Source: Bradyrhizobium cenepequi (GTDB lineage: Bacteria; Pseudomonadota; Alphaproteobacteria; Rhizobiales; Xanthobacteraceae). Taken from it: a stretch of DNA of 64,000 nucleotides. Below are positions 36,634 through 45,667 of the stretch, piece by piece; within the stretch, counting starts at the first letter, position 1; each line of letters begins with the position of its first letter. Made by a program: the position numbers and the translations under genes. The notes under the pieces were generated by a model. The model did no database searches. It was not told where the DNA came from and saw only the letters and a program-made list of their open reading frames with translations. The stretch spans positions 599,619-663,618 of the forward strand of contig NZ_JAGKJI010000001.1 in NCBI RefSeq assembly GCF_020329485.1. Reading direction: 5' to 3'.

Positions 36634-37379
36634 TCGCGAGCGTATCAGGCTCCGTGCTGGCCACATTTCTGATCTTCTGCCGGGTCGGCACCTGCATGAT
36701 GATCGCGCCCGGATTCTCCCGGTCCAACATTCCGGTGCAGGTCCGGCTGTTTCTGGCCATCAACGTCACGCTGATGCTGGCGCCGCTGCTCGAAGCCACC
36801 GTACGTCCCATTGTGGAGACGGCCGGAACGCCAGCCATCGTCCGCGCGATCATGTCTGAGCTGGTGATCGGCCTCCTGATCGGCCTGACCGCCCGGGTGT
36901 TCTTTCTCGCCCTGGAAACCATGGCCACGATGGCTGCATCCGCGATCGGGCTCAGCGGAATAGCCGGAACCGCCGAAGACGGCGAACACATGCCGGCTCT
37001 TGTGCCATTCATCACATTGCCGGCGATCGTGCTGTTCTTCATGACCGATCAACATTGGGAGCTGCTTCGCGGCCTCATCGGCTCCTATCGTGTCTGGACG
37101 CCGGCGGCCGGCCTAAGCGGCGAGACCGGGCTCTCCGAGCTCACCGATCATCTTTCACAGGCGTTCATCCTGGCGCTCAGGGTGGCCAGCCCGTTCGTCG
37201 TTTACGGGGTCATTGTGAACCTCGCGCTCGGGTTCGCCAACAAGCTGACGCCAAGCATACCCGTCTATTTCATCTCGCTGCCCTTCGTGCTCTTCGGCGG
37301 CCTTATGCTGGTCTATCTCACCAGTCGCGAACTCGTGCTGCAGTTCACCATCGCATTTTCATCATGGCTGGCCGGTTGA
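36630..37379 (+). CDS. fliR: Flagellar export gate protein FliR
   Basis: A 249-aa membrane protein starting at a TTG that overlaps the flhA stop. Typical parts are [40 protein letters not shown] and the end FALGG-type region here read as [20 protein letters not shown]. With FliP and FliQ it builds the export channel. Confidence 0.94.
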   Translation: MIASVSGSVLATFLIFCRVGTCMMIAPGFSRSNIPVQVRLFLAINVTLMLAPLLEATVRPIVETAGTPAIVRAIMSELVIGLLIGLTARVFFLALETMATMAASAIGLSGIAGTAEDGEHMPALVPFITLPAIVLFFMTDQHWELLRGLIGSYRVWTPAAGLSGETGLSELTDHLSQAFILALRVASPFVVYGVIVNLALGFANKLTPSIPVYFISLPFVLFGGLMLVYLTSRELVLQFTIAFSSWLAG

Positions 37380-37386
37380 TCGACGC

Positions 37387-37791
37387 ATGAAATCAAGGGA
37401 TCGCAAAATCCGTCGCATTGCGGCTGTGCAGGCGAAGATGCACCGCCTCGCACAATGGGAGCTGATGGAGTGCAATGCGAAGGAGCACGCACTGCAGGAG
37501 CGGCAGCGTCGGATCATCGAGGGTTTCAACGACGGCACCGGAGTGCCGCCTTTGGCGGCACAAACCGCGGGGCAGAACCTGAGGACCGCTAGCGTCGAGC
37601 AGGGGGTGCTCGCCAAGGCAAAGGAGCGTCTCGCCTCGCACGCAATGACCGAGGCGCGCAAGCTGAAGCAGGTGCTCCGGATGGCCGGAACAGCCGCGCG
37701 GCTGGCGTTTCGAGAGCAGGAGAAGCGCGTCCTCGAGGAAATAACTGAAACGGCAGCGAAGCGGCCGGCCGAAAGAAATGCAGGCCAATGA
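37387..37791 (+). CDS. fliJ: FliJ-like coiled-coil protein
   Basis: A 134-aa charged helical protein. Two long helices (RIAAVQAKMHRLAQWELMEC then EHALQERQRRIIEGF; KAKERLASHAMTEARKLKQV) joined by a short loop fit FliJ, the stalk of the export ATPase, and the position right after fliR is where rhizobia carry such a gene. Sequence similarity to FliJ is weak, so this is inference from shape and place. It overlaps the next gene by 14 bp. Confidence 0.55.
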   Translation: MKSRDRKIRRIAAVQAKMHRLAQWELMECNAKEHALQERQRRIIEGFNDGTGVPPLAAQTAGQNLRTASVEQGVLAKAKERLASHAMTEARKLKQVLRMAGTAARLAFREQEKRVLEEITETAAKRPAERNAGQ

Positions 37792-38308
37792 AACAAGTTC
37801 GGATCGCCAGGTGAGGCACAGCATGACGGTCACTCCCGTACCGGATCTCATTCTCGATGTAATGGAGGCCGCAGATCCGGTCTCACAGCGCATGGCGGCC
37901 GGCAAGCTCGAGCGCGCATCGTCCGCAGGCGGCGAAGAGTTCGCCGCAGCGATGGACCGGAAGATCGAGGCAGGCGCGTTGGAACGAACCGCCGCGTCTG
38001 CGCAGGGCATGGACGCCTCGCGCGGCGGCGCGATCGACGGCAGCGGGCACGCCACGATCATCAAGAAGGCAGATACCGATCGCGCCGTCTATCGAAAGTT
38101 CGAAGCCTTTGTCCTGCAGACATTCGTCGAGTCGATGCTGCCGCAGAACGCAAGCGAGGTTTTCGGCAAGGGAACCGCTGGCACGATCTGGCGTTCGATG
38201 CTGGCTGAGCAGATTGGCAACGAGATGGCCAAGGGTGAGGGGATCGGGATTGCCAGGCAGTTGGCGAAGGCACGGCACGCTGCCGATTCCGCGACCGGTA
38301 AAGGCTAG
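37778..38308 (+). CDS. flgJ: Rod-binding protein, single-domain FlgJ type
   Basis: A 176-aa protein. Its C-terminal part YRKFEAFVLQTFVESMLPQN with TAGTIWRSMLAEQIGNEMAK is the rod-binding domain of FlgJ, the rod cap. The muramidase half found in enterobacterial FlgJ is missing; the separate transglycosylase at 28524 can supply it. An ATG at 37823 is an alternative start. Confidence 0.85.
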   Translation: MQANETSSDRQVRHSMTVTPVPDLILDVMEAADPVSQRMAAGKLERASSAGGEEFAAAMDRKIEAGALERTAASAQGMDASRGGAIDGSGHATIIKKADTDRAVYRKFEAFVLQTFVESMLPQNASEVFGKGTAGTIWRSMLAEQIGNEMAKGEGIGIARQLAKARHAADSATGKG

Positions 38309-38319
38309 TTTGCAGCAGG

Positions 38320-38829
38320 ATGAGCGCAGCGATGAATCAGAATCACGAGCAGCAAGAAACGTCGGAAATCCTCAAGGTGCAGGAGGAGGCTATTTCGGGG
38401 GGAGGCGATTTGCCGGCGCTGTCACAACAGGCGTTGCCCGGGCCAACGGATGCGCAAGATACTGCCGCTCAGTGGCTCGGAACAAACTCCAATGCGTTGA
38501 ATGCGATCGAGCGGCTCACGGCAACCATTGACGAGGAAACAGACAAGCTTGAGAGCCGGATGCAAGTTGATTTTGAGTCCTTCAGTCAACGCAAGAATCG
38601 CGGCCTGCTTGAATTGACAAGGGCCATGCGCGTGACGCAGGGGATCGAGTTCGACCCGCGCGTAGTCGCCCACTTGACGCGCCTGCGCGCAGGCCTCGTC
38701 AGAAATCAAGCCGTATTGCAAATGCATCTCGATGCCGTCCGCGAGGTCTCGGCGATCATCGCGAGGTCCATCCAGGAAGTTGAATCGGACGGCACATACT
38801 CATTGATGGGGCCGGGCGGATGCAAATAG
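38320..38829 (+). CDS. FlgN-like export chaperone candidate
   Basis: A 169-aa soluble protein. The N-terminal 50 residues are Gln/Glu-rich; the rest forms long helices (NALNAIERLTATIDEETDKL, ESRMQVDFESFSQRKNRGLL, VVAHLTRLRAGLVRNQAVLQ) and ends in SDGTYSLMGPGG. This helical pattern and the position fit FlgN, the chaperone of FlgK and FlgL, but the assignment is from shape and context. Overlaps the next gene by 10 bp. Confidence 0.6.
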   Translation: MSAAMNQNHEQQETSEILKVQEEAISGGGDLPALSQQALPGPTDAQDTAAQWLGTNSNALNAIERLTATIDEETDKLESRMQVDFESFSQRKNRGLLELTRAMRVTQGIEFDPRVVAHLTRLRAGLVRNQAVLQMHLDAVREVSAIIARSIQEVESDGTYSLMGPGGCK

Positions 38830-39278
38830 TCAGGCTGTTACTGGCAGGCGTCTGGGCTTGCATCGTTACGGTCGGCGCAAGCCTGGCCCTGTCCTATTGG
38901 AAGGAGGGACATGCCGCGCCTGCCACCAAGCAGGACTATGCGGGTGGGCTCGTCTACGAGAAGACCAGGGTGATCAACGTGCCGATGATCGCAGAAGGCA
39001 GCGTGCAAGGCTACATCGTTGCACAGTTTGTCTTCACAGCCGATGCAACAGTCCTTCGCCAGCTTCCGGTGCCGCCTGAGGCCTTCGTTGTGGATGAGGC
39101 ATTTCGAAACATCTATTCCGATGAGAATCTCGACTTCAAGAATCTCTCGCGGCTCGACCTCGCCCACTTTGCGCGCACGGTCAGAGAGCACGTCAACAGG
39201 CGTCTCCAGGCTGAAGTCCTGCAGGACGTGCTCGTCCAGGATTTCAATTATGTTTCGAAGGATCAAATTCGCCGTTAG
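38820..39278 (+). CDS. Membrane-anchored periplasmic protein, FliL-like build
   Basis: A 152-aa protein with one N-terminal membrane segment (IVRLLLAGVWACIVTVGASL) and a periplasmic domain ending in VREHVNRRLQAEVLQDVLVQ then DFNYVSKDQIR. The topology and the terminal LQDVLVQDF resemble FliL, whose domain ends in a similar beta strand. It is the last gene of the flgE operon; its 3' end overlaps the 3' end of ftcR by 35 bp tail to tail. Function unknown, probably at the motor. Confidence 0.65.
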   Translation: MQIVRLLLAGVWACIVTVGASLALSYWKEGHAAPATKQDYAGGLVYEKTRVINVPMIAEGSVQGYIVAQFVFTADATVLRQLPVPPEAFVVDEAFRNIYSDENLDFKNLSRLDLAHFARTVREHVNRRLQAEVLQDVLVQDFNYVSKDQIRR

Positions 39279-39957
39279 ACCGTCTTCTTAAGTCGTCGAG
39301 CCGGTATCCCATGTAGCGCTTTGACTCGATCGGATCGTAGCCGAGGTGGTTGCGGAGCTTCTTGCGAAGCTTGCTCACGTGCCCCTCGATTACGTTTTCG
39401 TCAAAGCTCGAGTCGAAAAGACCATAGATCGCATTGAAGAGCTGGGTCTTTGTAAGCCACTTTCCCTGGTGCCCGACCAGGTGTTCGAGAATGCGCAGCT
39501 CGCGACGCGGCAAGGCCAGCGTTCTGCCGCCGATTTCGGGATACCGGCCGTCAAGGAAGACGCGGATCAGGCTCGTTGGCGTTTCGGCTGATTGCCCGAC
39601 AGTTCGCCGACGGATGACGGCCGTACGAACCAGTATCTCGCGAACGTGGATCGGAATATGAACGACGTCGTCGACTCCAGCTTCGAACAATTCGATCGTA
39701 TCCCTGAGCTGCTTCAGGTTGTTCAGGGCGATGATCGGTGCGTGAGATCTGTTGCGAATGCTCTTGGGAATGCTGGTTCGGTCCGAGCAGTCGCCGAGGA
39801 TAAACGCGCCGATTGCCATTACGTCATTGCCGACGGCGGATTGCAGCCATTCGCGAAAATCCTTCGATGAGAAGCCGATCGATACGACGCCTTCGCGGTC
39901 AAAGCCCGCTGCGTAGCCCCGTGTAACGGTCTCGCGATCATCGATCACGATGAACAT
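39244..39957 (-). CDS. ftcR: Flagellar transcriptional regulator FtcR/Rem (LafR)
   Basis: A 237-aa OmpR-like regulator. Residues 1-115 form a receiver-like domain that begins MFIVIDDRETVTRGYAAGFD and contains AGVDDVVHIPIHVREILVRT; the usual acidic pair and Lys are only partly kept, so phosphorylation is doubtful. The C-terminal winged helix includes LPRRELRILEHLVGHQGKWL and ENVIEGHVSKLRKKLRNHLG. Homologues are FtcR of Brucella, Rem of Sinorhizobium and LafR, the lateral-flagella master regulator of Bradyrhizobium. The start at 39957 has AGGGG upstream. Confidence 0.9.
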   Translation of the reverse strand: MFIVIDDRETVTRGYAAGFDREGVVSIGFSSKDFREWLQSAVGNDVMAIGAFILGDCSDRTSIPKSIRNRSHAPIIALNNLKQLRDTIELFEAGVDDVVHIPIHVREILVRTAVIRRRTVGQSAETPTSLIRVFLDGRYPEIGGRTLALPRRELRILEHLVGHQGKWLTKTQLFNAIYGLFDSSFDENVIEGHVSKLRKKLRNHLGYDPIESKRYMGYRLDDLRRRSNGEFDPSKHN

Positions 39958-40809
39958 GTGGATGCCCCTGTTTGCCCTAGAGTGTTGTTGTGGAATCGAG
40001 CAGGCGTGCTCGCTCCGCTTGGTTACGCAAAACAACAGGTACTGACACGACACAAGATACTGAGACCGAAACACGCGCGTCTGGTTCGCCCGAGAGCTTG
40101 ATCAGGTGCGGGTGGTGCCGCCGTTCGCGGCGATGAGGAAAGCTGCCGTGGTGATGCTGCTCGGCAATCTTTTGGAATTCCTCAGCACTGTCTTTGCAGT
40201 TGCAGTTCGGTCTCTATACATCCGACCGTCGTTGCGGCGAGAAGCGAACAGCGTCTTGTTGTTGAAGGTCACATCAAGAATGAACATCTGCTCGTGCACT
40301 GTCGAATCGGGACACGTCCATTACGTCGAAGTGCCGTCTGATCGTCAAGCAATTGAACTAAGCATTTCATGCGAGACAACTCATCAGCGAGTGAATGTTG
40401 CTTTATTGAAACGCCAACTCGTCAGATTTGTTTGAATACTTGGCATTTCACTCCTCTAAGTTGAGACGGGAGTGCATAGCTTTCTGTCGGTCAGAGCACC
40501 ACGAGTGGGGATCATCGTCATGGAACTGTCGTAGAAGGTGTTCGTCTTTCGAAGAGATCGTTTTCGACGAACGTCAAACAGCCTCTTCGATAGTTGGGCA
40601 ACGTTGCCGTGCGAAAATGGCGTCGAAGGCGTGCGCATCGACATGCAGCTTGTGGAGCGTGCGGCGCGTTTACGGCGTGAGCGGAATCTGCGGAAAGCGG
40701 GAAGGTGCAGTGCCGGCATTGCCACTCCTGGCATGCCAAGCACTGCACGCAATCGGTCACATCGGGGCGCGTAGGTCGGTCCATGCGATCAGGTCGCACA
40801 GGAGCAACA
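39958..40809. other. Gap upstream of ftcR without a convincing gene
   Basis: About 850 bp, less GC-rich than its surroundings. Short frames exist on both strands (for example 40106-40435 plus and 40102-40299 minus), but none has a recognisable domain together with a ribosome site. The part next to 39957 must hold the ftcR promoter. I see no repeat or RNA gene. Confidence 0.5.
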
Positions 40810-41697
40810 TCAGCGCACGGAAACAATGATGCCCTTGCTGGTCAATACTTGCCAGCCGCCGTTCTCGCGTTTGATCTCCTCGATGCGGCCCAGGTTCGGC
40901 ACATCCTGGCCCTGTGCAACCTCGATTACACCTGTTTGTCCTTCAAGAATGGCAACGCCCTCGTAGGCGCGCCGCACGCGCCAGCCCTGAATTATCTCTT
41001 GTCGCGCAGTGGCCGGCCGCGGCTGAATGGTGCCGGTGACTTCAGGGGATGAAACTGCCGCCACGGTTCGCGCAACCTGCGGCTTTTCCTCGGCCATGCG
41101 GTCGATCTTTGTGGCCGATAACGACTGATCTCTTTCGACGCGCTCGACGCTTTGGATCAGGCGGCCAAATCGGTCGCTCGTGGCCCTGTTCGTGGCGTCC
41201 AATGCTGTGCGGCTCGCCGCGACGTCGCCTGATAGGGTTGCAACAGTGCGTCGCAGTTGCGACATCGCCTCACGCAGGTTGCGGAGCTCGGCATCCGATG
41301 CTGCGTTGATGGCAATGGGCCGCAAGAGCAAGTAGGCCACACCGCCGATGGAGATGAGAGAGGAGATCGCGACGATCATCGCAAGCGTGATGAACGGCGC
41401 CATCCATGTCCGTGGCTGCGGCTTCTTGACGACGAGTGTGGCAGCCGGGATGGGCGCACGCGCCTTGGGCCTGACGGGCTCTCCGCGGGGCTTTGCGCGT
41501 GTGCGCTTCAGAGTCGCGAGCGCCTCCTGGGCAAGCAGCTCGTCAACGGTAGCTGCGGCCACACGAGGGGCGGCGGCTCTTGCCTTGTTGCCCGGTCGCG
41601 TCTGCGGCGCTTCGCCCTTGCCCGCGTCGGTGGAGGGCGGTTGCGAGGCAGTCGACGTCGCTGGGGCTGCGGTCTCGTTGGTTGCTGGTTCGGCCAT
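40810..41697 (-). CDS. Membrane-anchored hypothetical protein next to the flagellar cluster
   Basis: A 295-aa protein. The first 95 residues are disordered and Ala/Pro/Arg-rich, a single membrane segment follows (LAMIVAISSLISIGGVAYLL), then a coiled coil (RNLREAMSQLRRTVATLSGD) and a small C-terminal beta domain: EIIQGWRVRRAYEGVAILEG, IEVAQGQDVPNLGRIEEIKR and GWQVLTSKGIIVS. I recall similar proteins only from rhizobia, beside flagellar genes; the role is unknown. The start at 41697 is preferred over a GTG at 41739. Confidence 0.72.
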   Translation of the reverse strand: MAEPATNETAAPATSTASQPPSTDAGKGEAPQTRPGNKARAAAPRVAAATVDELLAQEALATLKRTRAKPRGEPVRPKARAPIPAATLVVKKPQPRTWMAPFITLAMIVAISSLISIGGVAYLLLRPIAINAASDAELRNLREAMSQLRRTVATLSGDVAASRTALDATNRATSDRFGRLIQSVERVERDQSLSATKIDRMAEEKPQVARTVAAVSSPEVTGTIQPRPATARQEIIQGWRVRRAYEGVAILEGQTGVIEVAQGQDVPNLGRIEEIKRENGGWQVLTSKGIIVSVR

Positions 41698-41906
41698 GGT
41701 TTGTCGGCGCACAGGCAAATCTGATTTGCTGGATATCACGCGAACCTTACGTGAAACCGACGTCCCCTAAGGCCAACGGGTGTTGCATCGGATCTTCTGC
41801 GATCGCCACGGTCCGTCAGGCCGAAGCCGGTCTGCCCGCGAGCCCGTGTATACCAAGGGAGCGCCACGGGTGCGGCGTGGCCTCCATCGTCGGGCGCTGC
41901 GGCTGT

Positions 41907-43964
41907 TCAGTGCTGCTTGCCCAACAGCGCAATGGACAGGAGCGTGTCTTGACTGATGCCTGCGGCCGACCCTTGCAGGATGGCGAGCCCTGGTGACGAA
42001 ACCTGGCTGCTGTTCTTCAGGTCGTACATGGCAGTAAACCGGTGTAACAGCGCTCCAAGTTTTTCCGGATCGGCGAGATCCTTCAGGTTGAGGTGCTTTT
42101 CCACGATCTTTGCTTGCTGATCGATTGCCATGCTCGCCAGCTCGTCGGGTAGGTTGTAGGTGGTTCGGAACACCTGCGCGAGAGCTGGGTCGGCAAGGAT
42201 ATCGTAGGCAGAGGTGATCTGCGCAGACTTTCGCTGGAAATACAGCGCCAGGCGAACGCCGGCATTCGCGTCTCCCTGCTGCGTTTCCAGCGTTTGCTGG
42301 AGATAGCTGTTCTGCGTTTCCAGAAGCTGGTCTCGTTTTTGCGGTCCTATTGCAGGGATACGGCTGACGTTGCCGTCCTTGTCGAAATTGAACGATGCGG
42401 CGATCTCCGCGAAGCGGGAGTCGCTGGTGCTGTTCGCGAAGCTTTTGGGATCCTCCAGATCGGAACTGAAGACCTTCTTGAGATACTCGTTGGTTACCGT
42501 CGCGGGATCCAGGCCTCTTGCAACAAGGATGATATCGACCAATTTCCTGTCTGAGAGCAGCTCGGAAACGCTCTCTATGTCTGCGATTGTGTTCTGATAA
42601 TACGCGGCGTCCTGCTCGGCCTTTTCTCGAAGTCCGTCCGTTTCCGCAGCGCTTGCAAATCGCGTTTTTGCAATGATGTAGTCCTTTGCAATCTGCGTGA
42701 CTTCAGCCGAGTTTTGCGCCACGAGAGGCGTTGTCAGGTTGCCCTTGCTGTCAAAGTTGAAAGCGTGCGCGAGCTGTATATATCGATCGTCTCCGGCGGT
42801 ATATGCATAGCTCATTGGGTTGGCCAAATCGCTCGTGAGCACAGCCTTGATCGTGACCGGCGAGACGTTTTCCGGATCGAGACCAACCGCCTTCAGCGCG
42901 AAGTTGTACACGTTCGGCGTAGACACGAACTGTTCAACTGATGTTATGCTGTAGACGCTGGCCCTGAACTGCGTTATCGCGAGGGTTTCCAGTTCTTCCT
43001 CAGCGTCGAGATATGTTGCGCCCTTGCTGAGGACAAACTTCTCATTGGTGCTGTTCCGGTTGTCATCGGTCTGAGCGGACGTGCCGGAGGCAAGCGTTCC
43101 ATCTGCCGAAAACTCGAACGCGCCGGCGAGGTCGAAGTACCGGCCGATCATGCCAAGCGAGTTCTGGTAGCTGGATATATCTGCGTTGCTTTTCGCCAGC
43201 CGGTTCGCTTGGGTCGTGATTTTCGCTCTCAGATCGGTCACATCGGCGCCGGGTTGTGATAGCTGCGCCATATACTCCGCTATCTTCGAATTGGCGTCGC
43301 TGGCATCCGCGCGGGCTTGATCAATCTTGGCATTGAGCTCGTCCCGCTGGGGAGCCAGGGTCGTGTTGACGTAACTGCTCGGATCGGATGGATCGCTGCT
43401 CAAGACTTTCCGTATCGTCTCGCGCGACCAATTGCTGTCATCGATATCGAACGCCGAAAATACATACGTGCGGAGGCGGTCGTCGTTCAACAGTGCATCC
43501 ACGCTTTTGACGCCGCCGATCGTGGCATTGTAGTAGCGCGTATCTTCGTCGATCGCCTCAACCCGGCTCTGGACTTGTGCCGTATACAGGCCGACCATAT
43601 CGTCAGTCTGGGTTGACGATTGCGCAGCAGGCGTATCAGCGCCTGTGAAGGAAAATGCGGCGGCAAATTCTCGAAAGCGCTTGTCCGTCAGTTTGTTGGC
43701 GAAGCTGTTCGCGTCGAGGAGGTCGCTCTCCAGCACCTTTCTCATGAAGGCTTTTGCATAGATCATATCCTCCAACCCGTATGCCTTCATTGCATACTGG
43801 TAGAGCCGATCGTCCTTGAGAAAATCATCGACGGTTCTTACATCGCCTATGTTTTCCTGGTAGTAGGCGGCGCTTCGTGCCACGTCGGGCTGCTGCGCAA
43901 CTCGCGTCAGGGACTGCTGGAGGTTGCGAACGACGGAATTGTAGCTGGCGTACGTAGACACCAT
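41907..43964 (-). CDS. DUF1217 repeat protein of rhizobial flagellar clusters
   Basis: A 685-aa soluble protein made of four tandem DUF1217 units plus a fifth, divergent one. Each unit goes: YYQ-N-I-x-I/V (YYQENIGDVRTVDDFLKDDR, YYQNTIADIESVSELLSDRK), a Val/Ala-x-GL-D-P segment, then KVxxSDLxDPxSFAN and a closing FAxxFxF (RFAEIAASFNFDKDGN). Between units two and three is a coiled coil (RAKITTQANRLAKSNADISS). No signal peptide. DUF1217 proteins occur in alphaproteobacteria near flagellar or motility genes and may be exported by the flagellar apparatus, but the function is not known to me. Confidence 0.85.
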   Translation of the reverse strand: MVSTYASYNSVVRNLQQSLTRVAQQPDVARSAAYYQENIGDVRTVDDFLKDDRLYQYAMKAYGLEDMIYAKAFMRKVLESDLLDANSFANKLTDKRFREFAAAFSFTGADTPAAQSSTQTDDMVGLYTAQVQSRVEAIDEDTRYYNATIGGVKSVDALLNDDRLRTYVFSAFDIDDSNWSRETIRKVLSSDPSDPSSYVNTTLAPQRDELNAKIDQARADASDANSKIAEYMAQLSQPGADVTDLRAKITTQANRLAKSNADISSYQNSLGMIGRYFDLAGAFEFSADGTLASGTSAQTDDNRNSTNEKFVLSKGATYLDAEEELETLAITQFRASVYSITSVEQFVSTPNVYNFALKAVGLDPENVSPVTIKAVLTSDLANPMSYAYTAGDDRYIQLAHAFNFDSKGNLTTPLVAQNSAEVTQIAKDYIIAKTRFASAAETDGLREKAEQDAAYYQNTIADIESVSELLSDRKLVDIILVARGLDPATVTNEYLKKVFSSDLEDPKSFANSTSDSRFAEIAASFNFDKDGNVSRIPAIGPQKRDQLLETQNSYLQQTLETQQGDANAGVRLALYFQRKSAQITSAYDILADPALAQVFRTTYNLPDELASMAIDQQAKIVEKHLNLKDLADPEKLGALLHRFTAMYDLKNSSQVSSPGLAILQGSAAGISQDTLLSIALLGKQH

Positions 43965-44187
43965 CGAGACATCCTTTTCGGAAAACTGCTGAATATAATG
44001 ACCATCTTGCTTGCGTGAAGCTGGCAGGGTTGCTGGAAAAAGCGATCGTCCGGCATGGGCGGCTGTTGCACCAGGAGAGATTGAGAAAGGTGCGCGCGGC
44101 GGCGGAAAGCCACCACTGATGGTCCGTCAGCCAGTTTCTGACGCGGGCGTCACCGAGAGAGGGCCGCGTGGGTATTGCGCAGGCTGA

Positions 44188-44547
44188 TCAGTTGCGCTGG
44201 GCGGTCCAATAGCCGGCGCAGCGCGCATTGCCGGAATGTCCGCTCCAGGTTCCGCGACCTGATGGACCGACGAGCCTGCCAGATCCGGAGGCATATTTCT
44301 CGTGAACGGTCACAGAGGCGCGAACTGCGCCGGATCGAGCCACGCGCCCCCTGAAGTTTACCAGATTGGGATGAGTCACGATCCCGTTGATGATGTTGAC
44401 GGAGAAATTGTACGTCGGATCACAAGGGCCGTATTGCGTGACGAACAGGAGACTCCAAGGGCCGTCGTAGGCAGACCTTGCATCGGCACTACTAACGAGG
44501 AGCGAGCTCATACCGGCGATTGCGAGCGCGAGCGGAAGCCGTTTCAT
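44188..44547 (-). CDS. Small exported hypothetical protein
   Basis: A 119-aa protein with a clear signal peptide (MKRLPLALAIAGMSSLLVSS, cleavage after ADA). The mature part holds two Cys (YGPCDPTYNF near the start and GNARCAGYW near the end) likely to form a disulfide, and Gly/Ser-rich beta strands. Similar secreted proteins are frequent in Bradyrhizobium; no function is known to me. The start at 44547 is chosen because CGGAG lies upstream and the signal follows directly. Confidence 0.72.
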   Translation of the reverse strand: MKRLPLALAIAGMSSLLVSSADARSAYDGPWSLLFVTQYGPCDPTYNFSVNIINGIVTHPNLVNFRGRVARSGAVRASVTVHEKYASGSGRLVGPSGRGTWSGHSGNARCAGYWTAQRN

Positions 44548-44940
44548 GACATTGTCTCCGAGGGTTACTCTGGTAAACAGCGTGAACTTCATTATTGCGA
44601 AGCATTTGCGATCTTATCTGCGCCCTGTCAGCGCCTATCCTGATGAGGAACGATGTAGGCAGGCTTCCATGGTCGGTCCCGTAAAATCCCGCTAAGCCAA
44701 GTCACTATGCCGTTACAGAAGATGGCGGCGATCTTGCGGGCCGCAGTCTCGCGGGGCTGCGGGAGAAATGCGACATCGGGGAGATCAATCCCAAAGGCCG
44801 TTGGCGGAGTGTATCGCGGCGCAAGCGGTGTCATGGCGAAAGGCTGTATCGCGCAGCGACATGCTGATCGACCGAAGGTCAGAAGTGCAGCGCACTCATT
44901 TGAAAACTGAAATCGTTTCACTTCCGTAGACGTTCGGAAG
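44548..44940. other. Gap without recognisable gene
   Basis: About 390 bp between the exported protein and the decayed dehydrogenase genes. Only short frames without family resemblance or ribosome site are present. The promoter of the exported protein must lie at its left end. Confidence 0.4.
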
Positions 44941-44944
44941 CACG

Positions 44945-45176
44945 CAGTATTCCGGATGTCTGCCGCTGGCGGCCTGGTTCAACGAACTGGTGTATCCGCT
45001 TTTCGTCCAGGCTGGTTTTGCTGATCCGATCTATGGCGGGAACGTCGGCAAGGTGTTCTGGGCGCATGATTAGCTATCCCGGCCTGCCCGCGGTGCATGC
45101 GGATGACATGGTGCAGTTTCGCGGCAAGCCATATCCCGCCGCGCAGGATCCGAAAGCGATCGGCGATTTCAGCTGA
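44945..45176 (+). pseudogene. Remnant of a gluconate 2-dehydrogenase subunit 3-like gene
   Basis: In one frame the DNA reads LAAWFNELVYPLFVQAGFAD then PIYGGNVGKVFW before a stop; shifting one frame the text continues MISYPGLPAVHADDMVQFRG and ends KPYPAAQDPKAIGDFS with a stop at 45174. The sequence DPIYGGN...W-M-I-x-Y/F-PG followed by a short Tyr/Pro/Asp tail is the C-terminal signature of the Gluconate_2-dh3 family, the small subunit of membrane-bound GMC dehydrogenases. The N-terminal half is gone and a frameshift lies near 45067. Confidence 0.6.
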
Positions 45177-45178
45177 GG

Positions 45179-45264
45179 ATGGATTTGAGGGTCAAGGCGT
45201 TGAAATCACGAACGGTCGTGATCTGCGGCGGCGGTTTTACCGCGGGTTTGATCTCGCGTCAGCG
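45179..45264 (+). pseudogene. Remnant of the N-terminus of a GMC-type FAD oxidoreductase
   Basis: Three bases after the previous remnant an ATG opens MDLRVKALKSRTVVICGGGF then TAGLISRQ, the beginning of an FAD-binding Rossmann fold as in the large subunit that normally follows Gluconate_2-dh3 genes. Similarity is lost after about 28 residues and a stop follows. Order and spacing match the usual two-gene operon, which supports both remnants. Low confidence because the piece is short. Confidence 0.4.
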
Positions 45265-45667
45265 TCCCGCCGGTGCGCGTCCTCGCCCCAACCTGCTGAC
45301 CGAGAGAGGAGTTGTCTGCGCAGGGTGATCGCACTCCCGTGATCTTCGTCGCGCGAGCGATCACGGCATTTCACGTACCTCGAAGTATTCCTCCGGCTCG
45401 TATCACGCTGTCAACTTATTGCGAGCAGATGGTGATTACGTTCATTGGCGCGATCGACTTGGGCATTTGGCCGCGCGGATGCGGCGGGTGCACAGTGATA
45501 CTGCGATCTTTTCAATTCTGCCGAGAGGACCGTGTATCCATATAGGATTGATGGTGAGCGGCCGCGCCCTGCATCTACAGTCGGCAATCGATAGATCTGC
45601 GAAGATTTCAGGCCCGCGCGTCCACGGCAGCACCAGTCTGGATCCTCGAACCACAGGACACGAAATC
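45265..45667. other. Gap before the bicupin gene
   Basis: About 400 bp with no recognisable gene. The frame of the bicupin gene is open from 45419, but that part shows no family resemblance and the Tat signal starts at 45668. The region is likely the promoter of the bicupin gene together with decayed coding DNA. Confidence 0.4.

Noticed and set aside
40102..40299. Possible 65-aa minus-strand gene upstream of ftcR
   Set aside because: GTG start without ribosome site and no recognisable domain; kept as part of a non-coding gap, though a small gene cannot be excluded.
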